Below, piece by piece: positions 1 to 7,354 of a DNA stretch of 64,000 nt. Source of the DNA: Bythopirellula sp041737835 (GTDB taxonomy: Bacteria > Planctomycetota > Planctomycetia > Pirellulales > Lacipirellulaceae); assembly GCA_041737835.1 (NCBI GenBank), contig JBGSQY010000049.1, one strand, 5' to 3'. The notes under the pieces are model-generated. The model saw nothing but the letters and a program-made list of their open reading frames with translations, did not search any database and had not been told where the DNA came from. Numbering within the stretch: the first letter of the stretch is position 1; each line of letters begins with the position of its first letter. The position numbers and the translations under genes were made by a program.

Positions 1-13
1 TAGCGCTCTGTAT
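1..13. repeat. edge of a short intergenic repeat
   Basis: The first bases read TAGCGCTCTGTAT. They match, with one base missing, the tail TAGCGCTCCTGTAT that follows the small hairpin at 4663-4676. The window therefore seems to begin inside another copy of that intergenic element. Only the tail is visible. Confidence 0.35.
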
Positions 14-16
14 GTG

Positions 17-997
17 TTACTTAAACTCTTCCAACAAAACCTTGGTGACCGCCGCCTGCGCTTCCGCCAGGCTTCCTTCAAACGCAATCCCTGCCGCAGC
101 TCGATGTCCGCCGCCTCCGAAGCGTTCCGCCACGGCTCGCACATCGAAATCATTGCGGCTTCGCAGACTCACCTTCGTGATCTTCTTGAGCTCGACAAAC
201 AGCACCGCCACTTGGCTCCCGGCGACTGTCAGCAGCGAATTGATGACGTCTTCCGTGTCAGCGGTTTCCGCGCCGGTTTCTTCAAAGTCTTTAAGCGTGA
301 CGTGGGTAACCATCAACCGGCCCCCGGCCAGGGATTCGATGTTCCCCAAGATTCTTGCCCGTAGCATCAGCCGGGCCAGAGTGTGCTGCTCATAAAGTGC
401 CGCAAACACGGCGGGCGGATTCGCCCCCGCGGCCACCAATTTCGCCAGCGCGAGAAAGGTTTGCTCGGTGACCGACGAAAAGCGGAACCAACCGGTATCC
501 GTGGCGATAGCGGTGAACAGGATCTGCCCAAGCGTCGGGGTTAGCGTGACATCCATCGCTTCCGCAAATTCGAGAATCAACCGGCCCGTGGCTTCCGCCG
601 TGGCATCCTTGAACACAACCGCTTGCATGTCGTCCTGGCTGACGTGATGGTCGACCACCACCCGCACGCCGCTGAAGTTCTTCACCACTTCGCCCATGGG
701 CCCGAGTTGCACCCATGCGCTCGTGTCGAGCACCATCAGGACTTCAATCTCTTTCAGATCCGCCGCGGTAACTCCTTGGCCCAAGGTTTCGACACGCTTC
801 TCAGGATCAAAGAATCGCAAATGATTGGGGACTTCATCGCCGTTGACGATTCGTACCTGCTTGCCCAGCGATTCCAAAATCTCCGCCATCGCCAGCTCGC
901 TGCCGAGGGCATCGCAATCCGCACGGCAATGCGACGTTAGCAGAAACGTCTCGTGATCCGCGATGATCTGCTTGAGTGGTTGCCAATCAATCGTCAT
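17..997 (-). CDS. nrnA: DHH-family phosphoesterase, NrnA-like oligoribonuclease/pAp phosphatase
   Basis: A 326-residue DHH/DHHA1 phosphoesterase, the usual NrnA length. The N-terminal metal site is seen as SHCRADCDALGS (about 22-33), the DHH signature at 116-118 (VVDHHVS), and the C-terminal DHHA1 substrate motif GGGGHRAAAG at about 294-303. NrnA enzymes degrade nano-RNAs to mononucleotides and dephosphorylate pAp, a by-product of sulfate activation, in the cytoplasm. The start codon overlaps the stop of upstream ribF in an ATGA junction, so the two are translationally coupled. The pAp role would fit the sulfate uptake operon a few kb away, but that link is inference. The family assignment is firm; substrate preference cannot be read from sequence. 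Confidence 0.9.
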   Translation of the reverse strand: MTIDWQPLKQIIADHETFLLTSHCRADCDALGSELAMAEILESLGKQVRIVNGDEVPNHLRFFDPEKRVETLGQGVTAADLKEIEVLMVLDTSAWVQLGPMGEVVKNFSGVRVVVDHHVSQDDMQAVVFKDATAEATGRLILEFAEAMDVTLTPTLGQILFTAIATDTGWFRFSSVTEQTFLALAKLVAAGANPPAVFAALYEQHTLARLMLRARILGNIESLAGGRLMVTHVTLKDFEETGAETADTEDVINSLLTVAGSQVAVLFVELKKITKVSLRSRNDFDVRAVAERFGGGGHRAAAGIAFEGSLAEAQAAVTKVLLEEFK

Positions 998-1938
998 TTC
1001 AGCTCCACGGCAATGCCCTGCGTCGCGATTTCGCGCGTGAGCTTAATATCTTGTTGCAATTGATTCACCAAAGCTTCGGGTCCCGCAAACGTGGTCACAT
1101 CGCGCAACCGCGCGAGGAATTCCACTTCGAGCGGTTGGCCATACAAACTGTCGTGATAATCGAGCAAATGAATTTCCACTTTCAGGGCGGACTCGCCAAA
1201 GGTTGGATTCGGTCCTAGGTTGATCGCCGCGGGGTAGAGGATCGACTGCACAATCGCTCGCCCGGCATACACGCCCGGCTTGGGAAGCAGTGTATCAATT
1301 CCTTCCAAATTTGCGGTGGGGAATCCGATGGAGCCACCCCGCCCTGCCCCGTGTGTCACCATACCCCGAATTCGGTACGGTGCCGAGAGCAACTGGCCAG
1401 CCGTCGACACGTCGCCGTCGGCAATCAATGTGCGAATCCTCGAGCTGGAAACCAATTCGCCGCCCAGCGCCACGGGCTGCACCACGTCGAGTGTGATACC
1501 CGCCTCTTGTGTAAGCTTAGCCAAATGTTCGACGTTCCCCTCGCGGTTGTGGCCGAAATAAAAATTAGGTCCTTCGACCATGGCTCGGGCATCGAGCGCA
1601 CCCAACACGATTTTTTCAAAAAAATCTTTGGCCGAGAGTTCCAGCAGTTCCTGATCCGTGTGATACGCCACGACCATATACACACCGTGCGCGGCCAGCA
1701 GTTCCGCTTTGCGCTCGGTCCAAGTCAGCGGCGGCGGGCTTTGATCGGGACGCAACAATCGCACGGGGTGCGGATCGAACGTAAACACAATCGCGGGGCC
1801 ACCGACTTCACGTGCTTTTTCCAATAGACGACGAACAATTTCGAGATGCCCTCGATGCACCCCGTCGAAATTGCCAATCGCCACCGCGCCTCGGCGGGCA
1901 GAGTCAGGTAACTGCTTGAGATCGCGGATGATTGGCAC
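994..1938 (-). CDS. ribF: bifunctional riboflavin kinase / FAD synthetase
   Basis: A 314-residue protein of typical RibF length. The N-terminal FMN adenylyltransferase domain has the nucleotidyltransferase motif GNFDGVHRGH (22-31), VEGPNFYFGHNREGN and SSSRIR. The C-terminal riboflavin kinase domain has the GAGRGGSIGFPTANL loop (about 195-212) and PKPGVYAGRA. The enzyme converts riboflavin to FMN and then FAD in the cytoplasm. It is the first gene of a two-gene unit with the NrnA-like gene (4-nt ATGA overlap), an arrangement often seen for ribF and DHH phosphoesterases in bacteria. Nothing unusual is seen in the catalytic motifs. Confidence 0.95.
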   Translation of the reverse strand: MPIIRDLKQLPDSARRGAVAIGNFDGVHRGHLEIVRRLLEKAREVGGPAIVFTFDPHPVRLLRPDQSPPPLTWTERKAELLAAHGVYMVVAYHTDQELLELSAKDFFEKIVLGALDARAMVEGPNFYFGHNREGNVEHLAKLTQEAGITLDVVQPVALGGELVSSSRIRTLIADGDVSTAGQLLSAPYRIRGMVTHGAGRGGSIGFPTANLEGIDTLLPKPGVYAGRAIVQSILYPAAINLGPNPTFGESALKVEIHLLDYHDSLYGQPLEVEFLARLRDVTTFAGPEALVNQLQQDIKLTREIATQGIAVELK

Positions 1939-2155
1939 GAATGACTCTCACAAAAGGGCGTCATAGCAAGCCTCGATTATTCTGCCCCGCCAACCATTGG
2001 TCAACGATGATCCGCCGAAACCAAGAATTCATCGAATAACTACTCTACTTCATCGTGATCGCATGTTATTCTTGAGTAAGAGACCAAGGAAGCTGAAAGG
2101 TCTGCGGTGGGGTCGACTGCGACGCTGCCTTTGCAACGCGATTGGCAAATAACGG

Positions 2156-3757
2156 ATGCCCCCAGCGATGCCCGAACAACAAAATTATCTGACTCCCGAT
2201 CTGGTCCCCCGACTGGCCGCCATCGACGTCGGTAGCAACAGTATTCGTTTGGTGGTCGCCGAAGCCCAGTCCGATGGCCGCTACCGCGTACTCGACGACG
2301 AACGCGAATCCACCCGCCTCGGCCGTTCCTTGGCGTCGACCGGCAAGCTCGACGAGGGTTCGATTGCCGATTCGCTCGCCGCGCTGCGTCGCTTTAAGTC
2401 GATTGCTAACGGCCTCGGCATCGAAAACTTCCGCGCTATCGGCACCTGCGCCGTCCGTGAAGCGAGCAACGGTCCTGAATTTTGCCAAATGGTCAAAGAC
2501 CAATTGGGCATCGACATCGGAATCATTAGTTCTCAACAAGAAGCGCGTCTTGCTTTTCACAGCGTGAAACGCCGTTTCGATCTCGCGGGCAAAAATACAC
2601 TGCTCGTGGACATCGGCGGTGGCAGCACCGAGATCGTGCTCGCCACGGGTGAAATCATCGAAGCGATTTATGCCACGCAACTCGGTGCCGTGCGCCTCAA
2701 CGAAAAATTCGGCGGTGGCCAATCGTTGGCTGGCGACGACTACGAACGGATGGAACGTTGGATCAATCGTGAATTAAATAAAACAACCGAGAAGCCCGAA
2801 GCGCCATTGCATCTCTTGATCGGCTCGGGAGGAACTTTCACCAGCCTCGCCAGTATTATTATGTCGGCCAAAGGGCAATCCCGTTTGCCGGTGGCTGGCT
2901 GCCGAGTCACACGAGCCGAGTTGCGGCATCTGATCGACCGCTTGCGCAAGATGCCACTCAAGCTGCGCCGCGAAGTGCCGGGGCTCAATCCCGACCGTGC
3001 GGATATTATCGTGCCTGGTCTCGCGGTGATCGATTGCATCATGCGCCGTTTCAAAGTGAATGTCTTGCAGGTGCATGCCTTCGGCGTGCGCGATGGCTTG
3101 TTGCTTTCGATGATCGAAGAATTGCAAGGCTCAGATCGCACTGACTTGCCCGCCGATGACGTGGCTCAAATGGAACGCTTCGCCACGGCCTGTGGCGTCG
3201 AACTCGGGCATGCGCGCCAAGTCGCGAAACTTTCCGGCGAAATCTACGCTGGTTTGAGCGAGTACTTCGCGATGGACAAGGAAGATATTCGTCTCCTCGA
3301 AGCCGCCGGACGAATGCAGGATGTCGGCTATTTGATTGACTACGAAAGCCATCACAAGCACTCGTATCATTTGATTCTGCACAGCCATATCGAAGGGTTT
3401 CGCCCCGAAGAGTTGGAATTGATCGCCAACGTCGCCCGTTATCATCGCGGGTCCGAACCCAAAAAGAAGCACGACAATTTCCGCCGCTTGAATGCGGAAG
3501 ATCAATTGCGAGTGTTGCGCATGGCAGCCGTGTTGCGGCTCGCGGGTGGACTCGACCGCAGCCACAATCAAACAGTCGAGAAGGTCGAAGTTCGCATGAA
3601 CAACGATCTCTTGGAACTTGTGGTCTTCGCCGACGAATATCCGGAAACCGATCTCTGGGCCGCGCGCCGTCGCACGGGAATGTTCGAAAAGGTGTTCGAC
3701 ACAGAACTATCAATCGATTGGATCGGCCACATCCCCGCCCCCCAACCAGTAGGTTAG
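2156..3757 (+). CDS. Ppx/GppA family exopolyphosphatase / pppGpp phosphatase
   Basis: 533 residues with the ASKHA ATPase-like fold of Ppx/GppA: AAIDVGSNSIR near residue 21 (phosphate-1 loop), DIGGGSTEIV near 151 (phosphate-2) and IGSGGTFTSLA near 224. The C-terminal third is an HD-like helical domain (EGFRPEELELIANVARYHRG). The family hydrolyses inorganic polyphosphate or pppGpp and so affects phosphate storage and the stringent response. Ppx and GppA cannot be separated by eye. Two in-frame ATGs (2156 and 2168) lie close together without a clear Shine-Dalgarno, so the start is uncertain by four codons. The stop codon TAG lies inside a short repeated hairpin (3754-3777). Confidence 0.9.
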   Translation: MPPAMPEQQNYLTPDLVPRLAAIDVGSNSIRLVVAEAQSDGRYRVLDDERESTRLGRSLASTGKLDEGSIADSLAALRRFKSIANGLGIENFRAIGTCAVREASNGPEFCQMVKDQLGIDIGIISSQQEARLAFHSVKRRFDLAGKNTLLVDIGGGSTEIVLATGEIIEAIYATQLGAVRLNEKFGGGQSLAGDDYERMERWINRELNKTTEKPEAPLHLLIGSGGTFTSLASIIMSAKGQSRLPVAGCRVTRAELRHLIDRLRKMPLKLRREVPGLNPDRADIIVPGLAVIDCIMRRFKVNVLQVHAFGVRDGLLLSMIEELQGSDRTDLPADDVAQMERFATACGVELGHARQVAKLSGEIYAGLSEYFAMDKEDIRLLEAAGRMQDVGYLIDYESHHKHSYHLILHSHIEGFRPEELELIANVARYHRGSEPKKKHDNFRRLNAEDQLRVLRMAAVLRLAGGLDRSHNQTVEKVEVRMNNDLLELVVFADEYPETDLWAARRRTGMFEKVFDTELSIDWIGHIPAPQPVG

Positions 3758-3777
3758 CCGGCAGCGTCCCGCTGCCG
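3754..3777. repeat. 24-nt palindromic intergenic repeat, copy 1
   Basis: TTAGC followed by CGGCAGCG-TCC-CGCTGCCG, a perfect 8-bp stem. Near-identical copies lie at 5491-5514 and 13824-13847. This copy sits between the convergent ppx and nnrD genes and supplies the ppx stop codon. It could act as a bidirectional terminator or be a REP-like element. Confidence 0.7.
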
Positions 3778-3791
3778 TGTATTCTTAAACT

Positions 3792-4652
3792 TCACACGCG
3801 CTGAAACGCCAACGGCAAATAATCAATAATATCACTCGCAATCAGCGAAACTTCCCCCAGTTCCTCGGCCGCCAAATCACCCGCCAGGCCGTGAACGTGC
3901 ACGCCCAAGCGGGCCGCGGCCCACGGCGTCATCCCTTGTCCTAACAGCGCCGTGATAATCCCCGTGAGTGAATCGCCACTGCCACCGGTGGCCATGCCGG
4001 GATTGCCCGTTTGATTGAACGAGACTCGTTCTCCGTCGGTCACAATTGTGTGATGACCTTTAAGAACGACGATTCTATCTTGACTCGCCAGTGTGGCCGC
4101 TTGTTCGGCGCGTTCGTTTAGGTCATCTGCACACTTTTTGCCGCTGAGTCTTTGAAATTCCCCCGGATGCGGCGTGAGAATCCGTGGCCCCGCATTCAGC
4201 GTCAAGCCTTCCTTCCACTCCGACATAGCGTTGAGCGCGTCGGCATCCAGAACCATCGGCTGCGAAAGTTTTTGATAAAGAGCATGCACCAATCGTAGCG
4301 TGCTCGCGGCAGTGCCCATCCCAGGGCCCAGCGCCAAGCAAGTTTGATTGGCAGCCAGCTCAAAGATTTCGGCCAGCGATTCTTGCTGGAGATAATCACA
4401 AGCAGCTTCCCCCAAACCGACGGTCATTAGCGAAGGCTCAAACCCCGCCACGGTCTCTTGCACCCCACGAGGCACAACCACGGTCACAAGTCCCGACCCG
4501 CTCCGCAGTGTAGCCATCCCGGCAAGCGCCGGCGCCCCAGCCTTGCCCCGCGAACCGCCAATAATCATCGCCCGGCCATATGATCCCTTATGACCTTCCG
4601 GATCACGGGATGCAAGTTTCGGCAGTTGTTCGTGAGTCACATCCGTCAACAT
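3792..4652 (-). CDS. nnrD: ADP-dependent NAD(P)H-hydrate dehydratase
   Basis: 286 residues forming only the C-terminal (dehydratase) half of YjeF proteins. Ribokinase-like motifs are clear: GGSRGKAGAPALAGMA (about 32-47), LALGPGMGT, VLDADALNAM, ILTPHPGEFQRL, VVLKGHHTIV and the catalytic-loop motif MATGGSGDSLTGI. The enzyme repairs hydrated NADH and NADPH using ADP in the cytoplasm. The epimerase partner (YjeF N-terminal domain) is not fused here and must be encoded elsewhere. The gene is convergent with ppx, and the larB gene lies upstream on the same strand, separated by a small hairpin repeat. Confidence 0.93.
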   Translation of the reverse strand: MLTDVTHEQLPKLASRDPEGHKGSYGRAMIIGGSRGKAGAPALAGMATLRSGSGLVTVVVPRGVQETVAGFEPSLMTVGLGEAACDYLQQESLAEIFELAANQTCLALGPGMGTAASTLRLVHALYQKLSQPMVLDADALNAMSEWKEGLTLNAGPRILTPHPGEFQRLSGKKCADDLNERAEQAATLASQDRIVVLKGHHTIVTDGERVSFNQTGNPGMATGGSGDSLTGIITALLGQGMTPWAAARLGVHVHGLAGDLAAEELGEVSLIASDIIDYLPLAFQRV

Positions 4653-4661
4653 TTACTACTC

Positions 4662-4694
4662 CAGCCGCTTGCGGCTTAGCGCTCCTGTATCTAC
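4662..4694. repeat. short hairpin repeat AGCCG-CTTG-CGGCT with TAGCGCTCCTGTAT tail
   Basis: A small palindrome (4663-4676) followed by TAGCGCTCCTGTAT between larB and nnrD. The same tail, lacking one base, forms the start of the window. It is probably one of a family of short intergenic repeats, with no coding capacity. Confidence 0.45.
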
Positions 4695-5450
4695 TCACTC
4701 CGCCTGTCGTCTCGTCGCCACCAACCCCGCCAAATAACCTGCCTTAAACCCAGCATCGATATTCACGACAGCCACATTACTCGCGCAACTATTGAGCATC
4801 GCCAACAACGCCGCAAGCCCACCAAGATTAGCCCCATAGCCCACACTCGTCGGCACGGCAAATACAGGGCACGGCACATAGCCCCCAACGACGCTCGGCA
4901 GCGCGCCTTCCATTCCCGCCACGACCACAATCGCATCGGCGTCGGCGAACTCACCGAGCCGCGCGGGCAATCGATGCGGCCCCGCGACTCCGACATCGTG
5001 AACCATTGTCAAGTGGACTCCCATCCACGCCAATGTTTCTCGTGCTTCTTCGGCCACCGGCAGATCGCTTGTCCCCGCACTAATGACGGCGACATGGCCA
5101 ACGGGTGCATCGCGCTTTTGAAAATCGACACGCAAAGTTCGCGCCACGGAGTTATAAGTGGCTTCCGGCAATTGCTGACATATCGCGTCAGATTTCTCGG
5201 CATCGATCCGCGTGGCCAACACATGTTGCCCGTGATCGAGTAACCGCCTCGCGATGCTGACAATCGCTTCCGGCGTTTTGCCGAGGCCGAAGATCACTTC
5301 AGGAAAGCCACAACGCCGCTCGCGATCCAGGTCAACAGTGGCCGCATCGGTCTGGGCAGTCACGAGCGCGGCCGCGCGTAAGAATTCCTCGGCCGAAATT
5401 TCCGAGGCCGCAAGCTTCCCGGCAAGCGTCACTAACTGATGAGAGTCCAT
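4695..5450 (-). CDS. larB: LarB-like pyridinium-3,5-biscarboxylate mononucleotide synthase
   Basis: 251 residues. The C-terminal half is an AIR-carboxylase (PurE-like) domain with VISAGTSDLPVAEEA (about 122-136), GMEGALPSVVGGYV and PTSVGYGANLGGLAALLAML. The N-terminal part, with the RRCGFPEVIFGLGKT segment (about 46-60), is typical of LarB. LarB carboxylates and hydrolyses nicotinic acid adenine dinucleotide, the first step to the nickel-pincer nucleotide cofactor of lactate racemase. No larA, larC or larE is found in this window, so the rest of the pathway would have to be elsewhere. The assignment rests on the combined N- and C-terminal motifs. Confidence 0.88.
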   Translation of the reverse strand: MDSHQLVTLAGKLAASEISAEEFLRAAALVTAQTDAATVDLDRERRCGFPEVIFGLGKTPEAIVSIARRLLDHGQHVLATRIDAEKSDAICQQLPEATYNSVARTLRVDFQKRDAPVGHVAVISAGTSDLPVAEEARETLAWMGVHLTMVHDVGVAGPHRLPARLGEFADADAIVVVAGMEGALPSVVGGYVPCPVFAVPTSVGYGANLGGLAALLAMLNSCASNVAVVNIDAGFKAGYLAGLVATRRQAE

Positions 5451-5490
5451 TCCATCAGTCTAGCCCTTAGGCTTCACTTGCGGGAGCCCG

Positions 5491-5514
5491 TTAGCCGGCA
5501 GCGTCCCGCTGCCG
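5491..5514. repeat. 24-nt palindromic intergenic repeat, copy 2
   Basis: Identical in sequence to the element at 3754-3777 (TTAGC plus CGGCAGCG-TCC-CGCTGCCG). It lies between the regulator gene ending at 5538 and larB, both on the minus strand. Confidence 0.7.
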
Positions 5515-5537
5515 AAGGCGAAACTTTTAGAGAAGAC

Positions 5538-7121
5538 TTACTCTGCTTCGCGAAACTCTTCCCAACGCACGCCCAGTTTGCGCATCCGAGCTCGCAAAGT
5601 ATGAGGATTGATCCCCAAGATTTTCGCAGCGCCCCGTTTCCCTTCCACCCGTCCTCGCGTTACCGCGAGCGCTCGTTCGATATGCGATTTCATCGCCGTA
5701 TCCAAACTCGCCAGTGCGATCGGGGGCGACGAAACCTCCTCCACAACCGAGTGACCATTCGATTCGTGCCGAGGTGGCGCGCTCATCACGGGACCTCCTG
5801 GTCCTAGTGCCGCGGCAATTTCTAAACTTTTACCATTCCCCAAAATTGCCGCGCGATCGATGACCGCCCCCAACTCGCGAATATTTCCTGGCCAAGGATA
5901 ATTGACGAGCAAATTGAGGTCGGCCGTCGAAGGTTCGACATAGGTCAAACCAAATCGATTGGCTGCTCGGTGAGCAAAATGTCGGGCCAGCGCGGGAATA
6001 TCTTCTGTACGGTCGCGCAGCGGAGGTAACAAGATTGGGAACACATTGATGCGATACCAAAGATCCTCGCGAAACGAAGAGGCCTTAACCATCGTCGCCA
6101 GATCGCGATGCGTCGCGGCCACGATTCGCACGTCGATATGAATCGTCTCTTGTCCGCCGACGCGTTCCACTTGATGATCCTGCAACACGCGCAGCAGTCT
6201 CACTTGCGCGGGCAATGGCAGCTCGCCAATTTCATCGAGGAATAACGTCCCACCATCGGCACGTTCAAACCAACCTTGTCGTAGGTCTCCCGCGCCCGTG
6301 AAGCTTCCCTTCTCATGACCAAACAAATGTGAGTCGATCAATTCCGCGGGAATCGCACCGCAGTTCACGCGAATGAACGGTCCCGAAGCACGCGGCGAGC
6401 CGTTATGAATCGCCCGCGCGGCAACTTCTTTGCCGGTTCCTGTGTCGCCTAAGATCAGCACCGGCACGTCGGAGTTGGCCACCAGCGCAACCCGTTCCAT
6501 CACATGCCGCAAACCCGTGTCGGCACCGACGACCGCGTCACTCATTTCTTGTCGGCCAAGTCGGTTGAGCAGTGTGCGTCGATCGGCTTCCGCTGCTTCA
6601 CGGAGCGCGCGGAGTTCATGCAGTCGGCGATCGTTCTCCAGCGCAACCGCAAAGGGTTCCAACAATTGTTTGAGCATCCGCGCGTGGGCGGCCAGGAATT
6701 TCTCACCTTCGCGCGCCGTAAGGACAATTCCACCGCCGGCACTTTCGGTTCCCGCGAGTGGCCCGGCGAGCAAATCCTTGCCGTTCAGATCGGGCGCGAG
6801 CAAACTGAGCTCGGTGGCATTCTTACCCGAACGGCCATGAAGAATAGTCCCTGAATTCGACCACGCGACCAGTCGCCGCCACTGAGCAGCCGTGCAATGA
6901 ACTGACGGTGCAAGCTGAGTGGTTTCTGGTGCCGTGCCCACGGTTTCCACGCTCTTGGAGGTCGCGTCAAAGCGCAGCACGCTGAGCGAGGTTAGCGGCA
7001 AATGCTCCGCTAGCATCTCGGCCAGTGTGAGTGTGGATTCCCGGATTTCAATGTGCCGGCACGCCTCGCGCCAGATGTCTAGCAGTAAGTCTGGAAAGTC
7101 GGTCATAAATTTGGAAGGCAT
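5538..7121 (-). CDS. sigma-54-dependent transcriptional activator with N-terminal GAF-type domain
   Basis: About 527 residues. The N-terminal ~180 residues look like a GAF sensor. The central AAA+ domain has Walker A GDTGTGKE, the sigma-54 contact loop in the variant form GSFTGA (family consensus GAFTGA), and Walker B GGTLFLDEIGELP. The C-terminus has a Fis-type helix-turn-helix (GAAKILGINPHTLRARMRK). Such proteins activate sigma-54 promoters by ATP hydrolysis. I prefer the ATG at 7121; an upstream TTG (7145) would overlap the 15-bp inverted repeat at 7144-7187, and an ATG at 7106 is also possible. The gene diverges from the sulfate transporter operon, which is a plausible target, but no -24/-12 promoter could be recognised there. 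Confidence 0.9.
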   Translation of the reverse strand: MPSKFMTDFPDLLLDIWREACRHIEIRESTLTLAEMLAEHLPLTSLSVLRFDATSKSVETVGTAPETTQLAPSVHCTAAQWRRLVAWSNSGTILHGRSGKNATELSLLAPDLNGKDLLAGPLAGTESAGGGIVLTAREGEKFLAAHARMLKQLLEPFAVALENDRRLHELRALREAAEADRRTLLNRLGRQEMSDAVVGADTGLRHVMERVALVANSDVPVLILGDTGTGKEVAARAIHNGSPRASGPFIRVNCGAIPAELIDSHLFGHEKGSFTGAGDLRQGWFERADGGTLFLDEIGELPLPAQVRLLRVLQDHQVERVGGQETIHIDVRIVAATHRDLATMVKASSFREDLWYRINVFPILLPPLRDRTEDIPALARHFAHRAANRFGLTYVEPSTADLNLLVNYPWPGNIRELGAVIDRAAILGNGKSLEIAAALGPGGPVMSAPPRHESNGHSVVEEVSSPPIALASLDTAMKSHIERALAVTRGRVEGKRGAAKILGINPHTLRARMRKLGVRWEEFREAE

Positions 7122-7125
7122 GATA

Positions 7126-7141
7126 CTGTTAAATATAACAG
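7126..7141. promoter_or_regulatory. 6-bp inverted repeat CTGTTA-N4-TAACAG
   Basis: A perfect palindromic site with 6-bp arms and a 4-nt spacer. It lies directly upstream of the probable start (7121) of the sigma-54 activator and so is a candidate operator or autoregulatory site. Function is inferred from position only. Confidence 0.4.
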
Positions 7142-7143
7142 AC

Positions 7144-7187
7144 AACTAGCAAATATCAACGAATATAGTACGTGATATTTGCTAGTT
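7144..7187. promoter_or_regulatory. 15-bp perfect inverted repeat in divergent promoter region
   Basis: AACTAGCAAATATCA (7144-7158) is exactly repeated in reverse complement as TGATATTTGCTAGTT (7173-7187) with a 14-nt A/T-rich spacer. It lies between the divergent activator gene and the sulfate transporter operon. A chance 15-bp perfect palindrome is unlikely. It may be a binding site for the neighbouring regulator or a dimeric repressor, or it could form a hairpin in either transcript. Confidence 0.55.
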
Positions 7188-7189
7188 CC

Positions 7190-7286
7190 TGGCCTCCAAG
7201 GCCAAGTTCTCTGTTAGAGAGCACCGTTTTCCTCGGTGTTCGTGGCTATTTATGCAAACGGCACGCCACGTGCTTTTGAGCGTGGC
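7190..7286 (+). promoter_or_regulatory. hairpin-rich leader of the sulfate transporter operon
   Basis: Three perfect stem-loops follow one another, TGGCC-TCCAA-GGCCA (7190-7204), TCTCT-GTT-AGAGA (7208-7220) and CACCG-N7-CGGTG (7222-7238), then a fourth, GCCACG-N10-CGTGGC (7265-7286). The lipoprotein start codon lies about 70 nt further on. The cluster suggests a structured 5' UTR. I could not match it to a known riboswitch class. Confidence 0.4.
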
Positions 7287-7354
7287 AACCCACAAGGGTC
7301 CATCCGATTTGCTCGCGCAGGATGCCTGAAGCCTCTTACCAACAGAATTCTGTC

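Noticed and set aside
3051..3713. 220-residue minus-strand frame inside ppx
   Set aside because: Arg/Cys-rich shadow of the Ppx/GppA gene with no recognised motif.
5439..5807. 122-residue plus-strand frame at the end of the activator gene
   Set aside because: It crosses a hairpin repeat and overlaps the Fis-type domain on the other strand, with no protein-like features.
7240..7320. SAM riboswitch before sbp
   Set aside because: Only GGCAACC and a GGGTCC-like stretch match; the P1 to P4 helices could not be formed.
7188..7354. Sigma-54 (-24/-12) promoter of the sulfate operon
   Set aside because: TGGC and TGC pairs at 7190 and 7245 have the wrong spacing (two bases short).
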